DNA of 64,000 nt from Bacteroides faecichinchillae JCM 17102 (GCF_000614145.1 NZ_BAKK01000024.1:1-64000); one strand, 5' to 3'. Shown: positions 38,461 to 49,200, counted from the first letter of the stretch. The notes: a model not told the origin generated them from the letters alone. Made by a program: numbers and translations.

Positions 38461-38574
38461 ATGAAAACAAAAATGAAGAAAATTGAATTGGTGAAAATAA
38501 TTCTTGAAGTCATCCGGACCATCATTGCCGTATTGACAGCATTGGGGTTGTTATCTTGTGTATCATGCCCATAG
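38461..38574 (+). CDS. Small membrane peptide of the smalltalk type
   Basis: A 37-residue peptide (MKTKMKKIELVKIILEVIRT, then a hydrophobic end with two Cys) on the strand opposite to the capsule genes. Size, basic start and the single hydrophobic segment ending in LGLLSCVSC match the Bacteroidetes smalltalk proteins often found near capsule loci. The leader AAATAAAAATCATCATT directly before the ATG also occurs at 2873-2889. The flanks 38,301-38,460 and 38,575-38,692 hold no other gene that I can support. Confidence 0.5.
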   Translation: MKTKMKKIELVKIILEVIRTIIAVLTALGLLSCVSCP

Positions 38575-38692
38575 ATTAAACGGTTATGATACTGATATTT
38601 ACTATTGCAGTTAGTGAACTTGTGGTTTACTATAGCCATCAGTAAATAGTCAGATTTATAACATAATCCGAAAGATGTATATGCATGGTGTC

Positions 38693-39386
38693 TCAAAACA
38701 TCCGCATTACGTCTTTCGGAATTTGTTTTTTATGGGCAATGGCTTCCCATGAGGACAGGCTGTGGGTGTCTGTCCCTTTGAACTGATAATACATATTCTC
38801 CAACAGCCACTTGGCCTTGCGCTTGGCATCCGCACCATAGGCTCCTACCAAGGAGGGCAGGTTGAGCTGGAAGGCGACATTCAACCGTTTCAGTTGTTCG
38901 TAATCCTTCAGCTCCATATAGACGTACCGCTCTGGATGCGCCAAAACGGGAACATAGCCTTTTGATTTGATACGAAGCAGGATGTTTTGCAAGCCGTAGG
39001 GCGGATTGAAGTAGGATGTCTCTACCAGCAGGTGCTTGCCTTCCTTGCCCAACGGCAATAGGTCGCCCTGCGCCAGACGTTCCTCGAACAGGTTGTCGAG
39101 CATGTTCTCAGAGGCCAAGCGCAGGATGATGGGACCTTGTAGCTGACTTCAGTTCTGCATACCGGGTGCGCAACATAGCGGTGCTGTTGGGGATGTCCTC
39201 CATGATATGAGGAGTAAGCCAGACCTCCTTGACCCTGAACTGCTCGTAGGAAGCCAGTATCTGTAGGGCTTCTTCCATGGTCTGCACACCATCATCCACA
39301 CCGGGTAGAAGATGGCAATGCCAGTCGGTAAACCGTTCAAGAATACCGCTGCTGGTAATGCTATATTTTCTATTGAATGGCCACAC
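38693..39386 (-). CDS. CpsB/YwqE-type tyrosine phosphatase, frameshifted
   Basis: A PHP-fold protein tyrosine phosphatase that dephosphorylates the Wzc kinase. The N-terminal metal-binding motif is DWHCHLLPGVDDG, then TPHIMED. The C-terminal part has VLAHPERY and GTDTHS. The two parts are in different frames around 39,136-39,142, where the sequence is two bases short of, or one base longer than, a continuous reading (expected SA-YQGPIILRLASENM). It lies directly after wzc, as in other capsule loci. Confidence 0.87.
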
Positions 39387-39404
39387 GGTTAAATTTATAA
39401 TTAA

Positions 39405-41836
39405 TCAGTTGATAACCACCCATTTACCCCCCCGTTTCTCTTTCGAACTATAGTAAGAGGCATATCCATAGTGATAGCCATAACGGTAGCCATAGCGGTA
39501 ACTGTAGCGGCCGCCAGTGCTTTCCGTGCCATTAAGAATGAGTGACAGGTTCTTAAAACGCTTCTCCTGATAGATGCTTTCCACTTCGGGAAGCATGGAG
39601 CGGTCGAGCAGCCCGGCACGGATGACGAAGAAGGTGCGGTCGGCTATCTTTTCCAATATCTGTGCGTCCGCCACAATGTCGATAGGAGGCAGTCGATGAA
39701 CACGTAGTCGTATTCACTGCGTAGCTGCTCTATAAGGGTTTCCATCCTTCCGTTCTCCAATAGTTCGGTGGGGTTGGGCGGAACTTTACCGATAGGAAGA
39801 ATATGGAAGTTCTCATATCTGTTATCGTAGGCAATCAGTCTCTTCCAGTTATCCGTCATTCCGCTCAAATAGTCGCTTAATCCTGTCTCAGGAGAATCGA
39901 CGTAGGAGGAGGTGCTGCCATGACGAAGGTCGCCGTCAATCACCAACACACGTTTTTGCTTAATGGCAAAACTCATGGCGATGTTCATGGCAAGGAACGA
40001 CTTGCCGCTGCCGGGATTGAAAGAGGTGATGACAAAGACATTCTGCTCTTTCTGTGCAGCCAACATAAAGTCCATGTTGGAACGCAACACACGGAACGCC
40101 TCGTTGATGACATTTCGGTTACCTTCTTTCACCACGATGGCTTTCGTGTTGGGCTTCACCCTGCGGCGGAAAAGCCATTTACGCTTGTAGGAGAAGTATT
40201 GCGGAATTTCGCCGATGATGGGCACAGTGAGGCTTTCGAGGTCTTTCCTGCCACGGACTACCGTATTGGTGTTCTCGCGGATAAAGATGATGACTACGGG
40301 GATAAGGAACCCCAAGGCGAATGCCACCAACAAGATGTTTTTCTTGACAGGGGCTGTAGGAGCCATGCTTCCGTCGGGCTGTGAGATGATGCGGGTATTG
40401 TAGGCGGTGAAGGCCTGCGACAGCTCGTTTTCCTCACGCTTCTGCAGCAGGTAGAGGTAGAGCGACTCCTTTACCTTCTGCTGACGCTCCACACTGAGCA
40501 GGTACTTGGCCTGCTTGGGGTTGGAGGCTATCTGAGAGGTGGCTTGTCCGCCATAGCTCTGCTGGCTTCTGATCTGCGCTTCCAATGCCACCAACTGGTT
40601 GTCGATGGACGAGACAAGGGCTTTGCGCATGGCGGCCAACGAGGCGTCCATCTCGACAACCAACGGGTTCTTCACGCTACTCTTCGATACCAGATTGTTG
40701 CGCTCCAACAGTTGGTTGTTGTATTCGTTGATTTGAGACGCTATGTTCGGATTGTCTATACCCGAATTGGCGGGAAGCAACTGGAAACGGTTAGTCTCGC
40801 TCGTCAGATAGTTGCGGATATATCGCGCCATGTAGGTCTGGTTGTTCAGCGACTTGATGGCGGCATTTGCTTCACTGGCTTGCGCCATGTACATGTTGGC
40901 GGCTGCCTGTACATCGGGCAGCAGGTGCTGGCTCTTATAGGAAGAAATATCGTTATCCACATTGCCCAGTTCGCCTTCTATCACACCGAGTCGCTCGTTG
41001 ATGAACATGCTGGTACTGACGGCTATCTGGTTCTTGTCTTTCACCCAATTCTCATTATACACGGAAATCAGAGTATTGAGAACTTCTTCGGCACGCTGGA
41101 TGCTAACATCCTGAAAGGACAGGGAGATGATGTTGGACTTCTCATCATTCTGTACCACGGACAAACGGGAAGAGGCATCGCCTACCGCTCCCTTGATGGT
41201 GGAACGGATGACCTCAATTTCGGTCTCCTGTCCTTTCCGGTAATGGGCGGTAGCCGTGACAGCCATCTTGCCGAATGGGCTTTGAATGGTGTCGCCCAAT
41301 TGACCATTCACCTCTCCTTCAACAGGGGTACCGTTCCGGGTTAGGTCGCTGATGGTGTAGTGTCCGTCCTTGCCCAAATGAAGCTGGAAAGCGGCAGACT
41401 GGTTGTCGGGGAAGTCAGTGAGGGTAACTGCGACAGGCAGTTGGTCACCGTAGATGGTGTTCTTGTGGAAACGTCCCTCCACAAGATAGTTCATCTCCAA
41501 ATGGAGCCTTGTCACTACTTCACGCATCAAGTCAGGCGACTGGAGTGTCCCCATCTCGTTGTTTACATTGGTATTGGTAGTGAAGATTCCGAAATCGGCA
41601 AAGGATTCCATGTCTGTCGAGGCGGACTTGCCTTTGGAGTCGTCCTTAATGAGGATGGATGCCGAACGGGTATATACAGGCGGCGTGCGCAGGAGATAGG
41701 CTATTGCCACTCCGAGGCAGACCGCTAATGAAAGTACGAACCAGTGCCACTTGGCGAGGCACAAATATAGAAGATCCTGAATACGGATAAAATCCTGTGT
41801 ATTATGGACTTGGATTTTCTTTTGTATGGTTGCCAT
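39405..41836 (-). CDS. wzc: Wzc polysaccharide co-polymerase / tyrosine kinase, frameshifted
   Basis: Wzc is an inner-membrane protein with two membrane helices, a large periplasmic coiled-coil domain and a C-terminal BY-kinase that controls chain length and export. Walker A (FNPGSGKSFLAMNIA), Walker A' (VLVIDGDLRHG) and Walker B (YDYVFIDC) are visible. One base is missing near 39,688. Restoring it gives the expected CPPIDIVADAQILEK. The C-terminal tail is a tyrosine cluster (RYSYRYGYRYGYHYGYASYY), the autophosphorylation site. Restored length is about 810 residues. Its phosphatase follows. Confidence 0.92.
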
Positions 41837-41843
41837 CTTGAAG

Positions 41844-42645
41844 TTATTTTGCTATAAGTACTGCTATGGACGTAATCAGTGATGCCAGTGAAATCCAGAA
41901 CGAGGTGGAACGGACAGTGTTGCCGTTGACGGTGGATTGGCGGGACTTGGTGTCGTTGGGCGTGACATACACCACATCGTTCTGCTGAAGATAATAGACA
42001 GGAGAAGTGTAGATGTGGTCAGCGGAACAGAGGTTTACGCCATAGACCGCTGCTTGCCGTTCTCCTGACGCAGCACGAGTACTTTCTCACGCTTGCCGAA
42101 GATGGTCAGGTCTCCGGCTTCGCTCAATGCATCAAGAATGGTCATGTTGTCGCGGTTGATACTGATTCGTCCAGGCCTGTTTACTTCACCCAAGACAGAT
42201 ACGCCAAGGTTCATGAATTCCACCGTAACCACAGGATCCTTAATCAGTTCCTGCTCTTTGAGCAGTCCGGTCAGGTGTTCGGCTATTTGCTCGCGGCTCA
42301 TTCCCTCTACCTTTATCTTTCCCAATACAGGAAAATTGATGTAGCCGTCGGTATCTACCGTATAGCCGGACACTCCGCGACTGGTGCCTGAACTGCCCAT
42401 GCTTTCCTGGCCTATCTGCTGGGAAACGATAGGCAGGTTAAACATGTTGGTCAGTTTCTGGTCTTGTGCATTTACTAAAATAGAGAGCTTGTCCTTCGGA
42501 CGCACCTTGATTTCTACGGGGTCTGTAATGGTTAGTTCCGTTACACCCGGCTGTAAATCCTGGAAATAGCTGATTTCCTTGGGTGTGCTACACGATACTG
42601 CTGCGAGTACCATGAGGGCCAATGATAGAATTTTGCAAATTTCAT
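41844..42645 (-). CDS. wza: Wza-type capsule export lipoprotein, two frameshifts
   Basis: A polysaccharide export protein of the outer membrane. The lipoprotein signal (KILSLALMVLAAVSC, lipid-modified Cys) becomes continuous with the ATG at 42,645 only if one base is added to the T4 run at 42,631-42,634. SLBB-like segments follow (INFPVLGKIKVEGMSREQI). Near 42,048 a second missing base separates ENGKQ from VYGVNLCSADHIYTSPVYYL and the C-terminal membrane helix. Restored length is about 267 residues. It partners Wzc to form the export channel. Confidence 0.9.
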
Positions 42646-42699
42646 TTTCTTATTGTAACTATAGTTTCTATTTTCGACAAAAGGGATGATCGGCGCAAC

Positions 42700-43812
42700 T
42701 TACCGTATTTTTGCCAGTCGGTGTATTTTCTTGGTTATAAGGATGTTTGCCGTCGTCCAAAGTACAATGTCCATGCAAAGCAACAGGTTGGAATTGATGT
42801 ATGCGGAAAGCAGAATGTTGAGGAAGGTCAGCACGGTGGAGGTCAGCACGATGGAGACCATGGCCGTGCGCTGACGCATACCGATGGCAAGCAGCTTGTG
42901 GTGGATGTGGTTCTTGTCGGGCAGGAAGGGATTCTTGCCGTTTTTCACACGGTGGAGATAGACTCGCACCACATCGAAGCATGGTACCAACAAGGGAGCG
43001 AACGCCATGACGAAGGGGTTGACGTGATGGGGTGAGGCGGTGGCAGAGAGGTGCGATACCTGCATACTCAGAAAGCAGAGCATGATGCCGATGGTGAGGC
43101 TGCCAGTGTCGCCCATGAATATCTTGCGTCCTTTTTCCGCCTTGCCGAACACGTTATAATAATAGAAAGGTATAAGTACTCCCAAAGTGGCAAAGGCAAG
43201 CATGGCATAGAGGTACTGGTGGAACCAGATGAAGGTCAGTCCGTAGAACAGGAAAGCGATGCTGCATAGCCCGGATGCCAGTCCGTCGATGCCGTCGATG
43301 AGGTTGATGGCATTGATGATGAACACCGTGACGAAGATGGTCAGGGGAATGCTCACCCAGAAGGGCATGGAATGGATGAACAGCATACCATGGAGGTCGG
43401 ACAGTTCAACTCCTCCCGCCACCAGCATGATGCCGCAGACTATCTGGATGAAGAACTTGGCACGGTAGCGCACTCCGATAAGGTCATCGGCGATGCCGAC
43501 GAGGTACAACATGATGATGGCGCAGAAGGCGTATGCCAATGGCAACGCTTCTGCGCCTATTTCCTTCTGCAGCTCATCATGTCCCGTCGAGACATTAATT
43601 GCAAGAAGCAGGATGAAGGAGAAGAATACTACGGGCTTGAAGGCCATACCGCCAAGCCTGGGCACTACACACTGATGTATCTTCCGCTCGTCCGGCTTGT
43701 CGAACAGTCGCCTACGGAAGGCGATGAGCAGAATCTGCGGTATCACTATTCCTGCGAAAAACACGCACAGGAAGAATACCGACAGGATGTTGACAATCCA
43801 AATTAAACTCAT
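42700..43812 (-). CDS. WecA-like undecaprenyl-phosphate sugar-1-P transferase
   Basis: A 370-residue MraY/WecA-family membrane enzyme that starts the repeat unit by loading a sugar-1-phosphate onto undecaprenyl phosphate. Conserved parts are RKIHQCVVPRLGG, the Asp pair in VGIADDLIGVRYRAKF, INLIDGIDGLASG and FMGDTGSLTIG, and the C-terminal KNHIHHKLL His motif. About ten membrane helices are present. The gap to upxY (43,813-43,912) contains a G9 tract at 43,884-43,892. Confidence 0.92.
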   Translation of the reverse strand: MSLIWIVNILSVFFLCVFFAGIVIPQILLIAFRRRLFDKPDERKIHQCVVPRLGGMAFKPVVFFSFILLLAINVSTGHDELQKEIGAEALPLAYAFCAIIMLYLVGIADDLIGVRYRAKFFIQIVCGIMLVAGGVELSDLHGMLFIHSMPFWVSIPLTIFVTVFIINAINLIDGIDGLASGLCSIAFLFYGLTFIWFHQYLYAMLAFATLGVLIPFYYYNVFGKAEKGRKIFMGDTGSLTIGIMLCFLSMQVSHLSATASPHHVNPFVMAFAPLLVPCFDVVRVYLHRVKNGKNPFLPDKNHIHHKLLAIGMRQRTAMVSIVLTSTVLTFLNILLSAYINSNLLLCMDIVLWTTANILITKKIHRLAKIR

Positions 43813-43912
43813 ACTCTAATCTTACTTTAATAGGCCGTTTGTGTCGGTCTGTCCTGTACTAATTCCTCTGTATCAATCAATACGGGGGGGGGTAATTCGT
43901 TTCTCCATAATC

Positions 43913-44485
43913 TCAGTCTATGATTTGAATATATTCCGGCTCTACTTCTGCAGAAACCACCAGCAGATCGGGAATGATTACGACAAGTTGGCGACCCCGC
44001 TTCTTGGCCACTTTCATGAAGTAGCCCTCCACTTGGTCGAACGGTCCGCCATGTACCCTTATTCTCTTGCCCTTTTCAATGTTAATCTTCTCTTTCTCCT
44101 TGTTAATTTCACTGATTGGGTAGAAGTGTACCTCTTTCTCCGTCTGTTTGCATACCTTGATGAAGTTGGTCATTTCTTCATCGGGTACGGTCAGATAGAT
44201 GAGTTCACCGCCACTTTTCCACGTGACGAACTGGAGGTCGTTATAATAATTGAGTTTGAAATCAACAATCTGCGTATGACTTGCATAAACAAACACAAGA
44301 CTATGGATGACAGGTACCATGCAAATGACTTTCTTGCCGTTGATGGTGCGAAGGACTTTCTGCTTGGGTATGAAATGTTCCAGACCGTACTTTTGGTCAG
44401 AGAGTCGCTTTTCGGCAGTCTTCTCGTTCTTGTAGGCCCGCATGACATACCACGACTTGGTCTTCTTGTCCTGTTCATTTGCCAT
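43913..44485 (-). CDS. upxY: UpxY-family antiterminator
   Basis: A NusG-like antiterminator, as found first in nearly all Bacteroides capsule operons; it lets RNA polymerase read through the long operon by acting on its own leader. The N-terminal NGN domain begins WYVMRAYKNEKTAEKRLSDQ and the C-terminal KOW-like part contains KGKRIRVHGGPFDQVEGYF. Length is 190 residues, normal for UpxY. The usual next gene, upxZ, which inhibits the UpxY proteins of other loci, is not present. The leader upstream (44,486-44,677) is AT-rich and holds no gene. Confidence 0.94.
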   Translation of the reverse strand: MANEQDKKTKSWYVMRAYKNEKTAEKRLSDQKYGLEHFIPKQKVLRTINGKKVICMVPVIHSLVFVYASHTQIVDFKLNYYNDLQFVTWKSGGELIYLTVPDEEMTNFIKVCKQTEKEVHFYPISEINKEKEKINIEKGKRIRVHGGPFDQVEGYFMKVAKKRGRQLVVIIPDLLVVSAEVEPEYIQIID

Positions 44486-44677
44486 ACCTTTTTTGCAATG
44501 TATATTTAAAAAAGAGCATACTTGTAGTTCACCCAGATTTTTGTATCTGTCTGTATATCAGTATCTTACTTAAATTTTGACTACAATGGTCATCTATCTC
44601 ATCTTTCAGAGTCCACCCTCTGCAAAACCCCTCTTTTCGGCATGAAATACCGGTCGGAAATGGTATGTAAAAGGTGT

Positions 44678-44694
44678 TTCTCTCTTTAAGAGAA
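44678..44694. repeat. Left inverted repeat of invertible promoter
   Basis: TTCTCTCTTTAAGAGAA is repeated perfectly in inverse orientation at 44,863-44,879. The arms are 17 bp long and about 168 bp apart, which is typical of Bacteroides DNA inversion regions upstream of capsule operons. Confidence 0.75.
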
Positions 44695-44841
44695 CCCCTC
44701 TTTTACAAACCCCTTGATTTATAGGTGCCATTTCTTGTATAAAGCCTGTTTTACTCAACAATCGGTTGATGAAAATTAAGAATTTTCGGCTTTTTAGCCA
44801 AAAAATCCTTTCAATAATTAGGTGATTTGCAATAAATTTCA

Positions 44842-44849
44842 TAATTTTG
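44842..44849 (+). promoter_or_regulatory. Capsule promoter -7 box, facing away (OFF)
   Basis: TAATTTTG matches TAnnTTTG and lies between the inverted repeats on the plus strand. It therefore points away from upxY. No matching box faces upxY inside or near the repeats. A TTTG at 44,826-44,829 is closer than the usual -33 spacing, so the upstream element is uncertain. Confidence 0.55.
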
Positions 44850-44862
44850 CAGCGGAAAGAGT

Positions 44863-44879
44863 TTCTCTTAAAGAGAGAA
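44863..44879. repeat. Right inverted repeat of invertible promoter
   Basis: TTCTCTTAAAGAGAGAA is the exact reverse complement of the left arm at 44,678-44,694. The CCTCTTTT-like bases that follow both arms, and again near 44,630, are direct repeats and may be part of recombinase recognition. Confidence 0.75.
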
Positions 44880-44931
44880 TCCTCTTTTTGCTCAACATTC
44901 GAGGATAAAAACAACAGACATACAAAAGAAA

Positions 44932-44973
44932 ACCGCAACTTCATGACAATTGCATCAGTCACGGAATTGCGGT
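44932..44973 (-). terminator. Terminator after the recombinase gene
   Basis: ACCGCAA (44,932-44,938) pairs with TTGCGGT (44,967-44,973). On the minus strand the stem is followed by TTTTCTTTT. It would end the recombinase message and insulate it from the invertible promoter. Confidence 0.5.
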
Positions 44974-45004
44974 ATTTTTATGCGGTAGCATGATGTTTTG
45001 CTAT

Positions 45005-46213
45005 TTACAGGGAATTGATGATTAGGTTGTTTGCCCTGTCAACGACAGAGGTATCCAATGAGGAAAGATAAATCCGGGTCGTTTTTTCCGAATCGTGTCC
45101 CAAACCCTCGCTGATGGTGGAAATAGCTACGTTCTTGCTCTTTGCCGCACTTGCCCAAGAGTGGCGTGCAACGTAAGTGGTCAACGGGATGGATAGTCCC
45201 ATCATCTCGCCGATTTTCTTCAATTGATTGGTGATGCGTTTGTAGGCGTTCTTGTATCTTTTCCAGAATAAAGCTCCTTCTCCGGTGGCAATGGGAAGAA
45301 GATAGGGAGAGTCGTCTGTCTGGTATTTCGCGACAATCTTCTGCATGGGTTCTACCCATTTGATGTGTAGCTGTTGCGACGTCTTTTGACGACGGTAAGT
45401 GAGCATACCGCCCTGCAGATTGCTCGGGGTAAGTTGTGCCATGTCAATGAACGACATTCCACGGGTATAGAAACTGAACAGGAACATATCCCTTGCAAAG
45501 TCCATCCGAGGGTTCAGACTCAAATCCAAATCTTTCAACTGTTTGATGATATCCAAAGGAAGAGCCCGTTTGACGGTCTTGTCAATACCGGTATATACAT
45601 GCTTGAACGGTGAGGAAGAGACCACCAGTTTTTCTTCCACGGCATGGTTGTAGATGGTACGCAGGTTGCGTATGTAGAAAGAGGTGGTATTGCGACAAAG
45701 TCCGCGCTCTTTCAGCCACTGTTCATATCCCAGCACCATCGTTCCATCCACATCCTCCAACGGCACATCGTTTCCTTTCAGGTAATTCCGTAGACTGTTG
45801 ATGGTTGTGGTGAACCTGTCTGCCATGCGCCTCTTGCCGATTTTACGCAGCTTGTCGTTCAGCTCCACCGTGTAGCCGATGATGCCATGTAGCACCTTTC
45901 CTTCACGGAAATATTCGACAACCTTGTCTGAAGTATAGGGTTGCGCTTCCTTGTCCAACCGTGCAATGACCAGCAGCAGTTTCTTTCTGTCCGCCTCCAA
46001 TGTCTCCTGCAGGGAAAGAAGATACGAATATCGCCCTGAAGTGGAGGAAGACGGCAGAACAATGGATGAGCTTACCGCATCCCACTCTGAGGGATAAAGT
46101 CTGTACGTTGTATGGATCTGCCTCGCCACACGGTTGTGTATCACCTGATAATAAAGCGTGCCCTCCTTCATCCCGACAGAAGAGGCACGAAACTTGATTT
46201 TTGCTTTTGCCAT
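45005..46213 (-). CDS. Tyrosine recombinase, likely promoter invertase
   Basis: A 402-residue tyrosine site-specific recombinase of the Bacteroides type. The N-terminal arm-binding region is followed by a SAM-like core-binding domain and a catalytic domain with box-I Arg (FYTRGMSFIDMAQL), YVARHSWASAA and the nucleophilic region GLGHDSEKTTRIYLS. The position of the first catalytic His three residues before the box-II Arg is Tyr here. It sits immediately upstream of the inverted repeats and upxY, the usual place for the DNA invertase controlling a capsule promoter. It is intact, unlike its relative at 9.4 kb. Confidence 0.88.
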   Translation of the reverse strand: MAKAKIKFRASSVGMKEGTLYYQVIHNRVARQIHTTYRLYPSEWDAVSSSIVLPSSSTSGRYSYLLSLQETLEADRKKLLLVIARLDKEAQPYTSDKVVEYFREGKVLHGIIGYTVELNDKLRKIGKRRMADRFTTTINSLRNYLKGNDVPLEDVDGTMVLGYEQWLKERGLCRNTTSFYIRNLRTIYNHAVEEKLVVSSSPFKHVYTGIDKTVKRALPLDIIKQLKDLDLSLNPRMDFARDMFLFSFYTRGMSFIDMAQLTPSNLQGGMLTYRRQKTSQQLHIKWVEPMQKIVAKYQTDDSPYLLPIATGEGALFWKRYKNAYKRITNQLKKIGEMMGLSIPLTTYVARHSWASAAKSKNVAISTISEGLGHDSEKTTRIYLSSLDTSVVDRANNLIINSL

Positions 46214-46296
46214 ATATGAATGATTGGTTATGTCGGATAAAAGAAGGGCGACCGTTCGTCAATCACCCTCCTTTATTATAATATATTATAGGATAG

Positions 46297-49200
46297 TCAG
46301 CCTATCTTGAACCTTCCAGCCATGCGGTTGCCGGATAGCGGCACGGAGGCTATCTGTATCTCTTCTGTCTGAGGAAGCTTTGGCAGGACTGGCCGTTCAG
46401 AAACCTCTTGCTTTTCTTCCTGCTGTTTCACCTCAGGAACAGGCGGTGCAAGCTCCAACTGGATCTTGCGGTCCAATGCGGCCAGTTCGGACTTCAACTG
46501 CTTCAGTTCGTCCTCCTTCTTCCACACTTTGCCCACAATCTCCTGCAACTGCGGTATGTCACGTTCCAGTGCCTTGTTCTTCTCCTTGTACTGCTCTACC
46601 ATGGAAGGTATTCTCTCCAAGGCATTCAGGAAATTGCGTGCTGCCGCTATCGGGTCGGCCATCGCCAGGTGTCCATTGTTGTAGGTATATTTGTAGTTCC
46701 CCTCCACCACAAAACGGTTGTCGGTAAACTCCAGCCCCTCCTTGAACACTCGCTCGCTGACCACCTTGACGGGGAAACCGTACAGTTCACCGACAGGCTG
46801 GTAAATTCCTCCTGTGACGGCGTTCTTGGCTATCTCCTGCAAACGCTTGCCGAGGACTTTCTCGTCGGTGGAATCCACGCCCTCTATGCGTAGCGCGTTC
46901 TGGCGGTTGCCCTCCTTGTCGGTCTTGGCTGTGGCAGTGAACTTCTCCCAGTCCTCCGTCATGGCAGCGATGACCGCCTGGTTGTTACGCAGCTCGCTTG
47001 TCTTGGACTCCAGCTTGAACTCCGACTCACGCCTGCCTTTGTTGAACGACTTGCGTTCCCCTTCGAGCGAGGCGATGCGCTTCTCTAATTTCGCCTTTTC
47101 AAGCAGGTCGGTATTGCCGGACAGGATGGCCATGTATTCCGAGAAGTTCATGCCCGACTTCTCGTCCATCGCACCCTCATCAATGGTACGTGCGCCCATC
47201 GCTCCGCTTTTCAGCTGCGAGATGAAGGTCTGCTTACAGTGCAGGAGGTTGAACTTGTAGCTGTCTAACGACTTCTCCACGGCATAGATGATGACATCCA
47301 CGTTGTTCCCTGCAAAATGCTTGGCAATCTCATTGCCGGCACGCACGCCACGTCCGTCCCGCTGTTGCAGGTCGGACGGTCGCCAAGGGGTGTCCAAGTG
47401 ATGGATGGCCACACACCGCCTCTGCGCATTGACTCCCGTGCCCAGCATGGAGGTGGAGCCGAAGAGCACACGCACCGTTCCCTCATTCATGGCGGCTATC
47501 ACCGCCTTGCGTGCTTGTCCGTCTTGCACTCCTGTATGAAGCGTACCTCATGGCCAGGGATGCCGTAGTCCTCCATCAGCTTGCGCTTGATCTCAGAATA
47601 GATATTCCATCCATCACCTGGTTGATAGGTGCCAAGGTCTGAGAAGACAAACTGCGTACCTTTCTGCGCATCATACCTGCGGTAATACTCCGCTATGGTC
47701 TTGGCACAGTGGCTCGCCTTGTTGTCGGGGTGGTCCTCATAGGCAGGGTCTATCATGCGCATGTCGAGAGCCATCTTTCGGGCATAGTCGGTGGCGATGA
47801 GCATCTTCGCCTTCTCCTCCGTCTCAGAGAGTGCCGCCCTGCCCAGCAGCGTGGCGTCGCCCGTCTTGGCGAACTGCATCAGCTTCTCAATGAAGTCCTC
47901 CTGTTCGGGTGTGGGCGGTATGTGGTGAAGCACCTCGTTCTTGTGCGGACGATCCACACCCACATCCTCCGCCGTGCGGTAGTCGGTAATCTCGTTGTAG
48001 AAGGCGGCCAGCTCCGGCACCTTGATGAAGTAACGGAAACGCTCCTTCTGCACCACGTTGTTCGTCACGTTGAACTCGAAATCGGTGGTCTTCTTGGCGA
48101 AGATGGCCGCCCAGGCATCGAAGCAGCGGATGTCCTGCCGCTCCAGCTCCTTCGGGCGGAGATACTTGAAGAGCAGGTACAGCTCCGTGAGCGAGTTGCT
48201 GATGGTGGTGCCGGAGAGGAACGTCGCCCCGAGATCCTTGCCCGTGCGCTCCTGTATGGTGCGGATGGCAAAGAGCATGTTCAGGGCCTTCTGGCTTCCC
48301 TCCGAGTTGCCCAAGCCCGCCACCCGGTCGTGACGGGTGTTGAAGGTGAGGTTCTTGAACTGGTGGCTCTCATCGACAAACAGGTGTCGATGCCCATCTG
48401 GCGGAAATCCACCACGTCATCCGTGCGTGAGCTGATGGCGTGCTCCACCTTCTGCAGCTTCGCCTCCAGGTTGAACTTGCGCTTCTCCAGTCCTTTGAGC
48501 ATGGCCCGCGAGATGTCCTTGCCCTGCGCCCGGAGCACTTCGAGGCTCTCCTCCACAGAGTCAAGCTCCGCCTGCAGGATGCGCTGCTGTAACTCGGGCG
48601 ACTGGGGTATCTTGCCGAATTGGTCGTGCGACATGATGACGCAGTCGTAGTCGTTGTTCTTGATGTTGTTGAAAAAACGCACGCGGTTGGCGGTGGAGAA
48701 GTCCTTCTCGGAGGCATAGAGGATGCGGGCGTTGGGATAGGCCGCCTGGTAGGTGGCGGCTATCTCCGCCACATTGGCTTTCAGCCCGATAATCATCGGC
48801 TTGTGGGCGAGGCCCAGCCGTTTCATCTCGTGCGCCGCCATGCACATTATCAGCGTCTTGCCCGTTCCCACCTCATGGTCGCATATCCCGCCGCCGTTCT
48901 GCTTGAGCATCCACACGCAGTCCTTCTGCGAGGGATAGATGTCCTTCACACCACGGCTTGCCAGCCCCTTGAGATCAAGGTCGGGGAAGGTCTGGTGCGA
49001 GCCGTCGTACTTCGGACGCACGAAACAGTTGAACTTGCGGTTGTACATCGTCACGAGCCGTTCCTTGAACTCCGGCGACTGCTCTTCGAGCCATTCGGAG
49101 AAGCCGTTACGTATCTCGTCAATCTTGGCGTTGGCGAGCTGTATGCCCTCGGCATCGCGTACCTTGATGTCGTTGCCGTTCTCGTCCTCACCGATGCACT

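Noticed and set aside
38436..38696. An 86-codon leftward reading frame over the smalltalk-like gene
   Set aside because: It is His/Tyr/Asn-rich without domain features and is antisense to the better-supported 37-codon gene with its characteristic leader.
42700..43912. A upxZ gene next to upxY
   Set aside because: The gene after upxY is a WecA-like membrane enzyme, and the gap between them is only about 100 bases.
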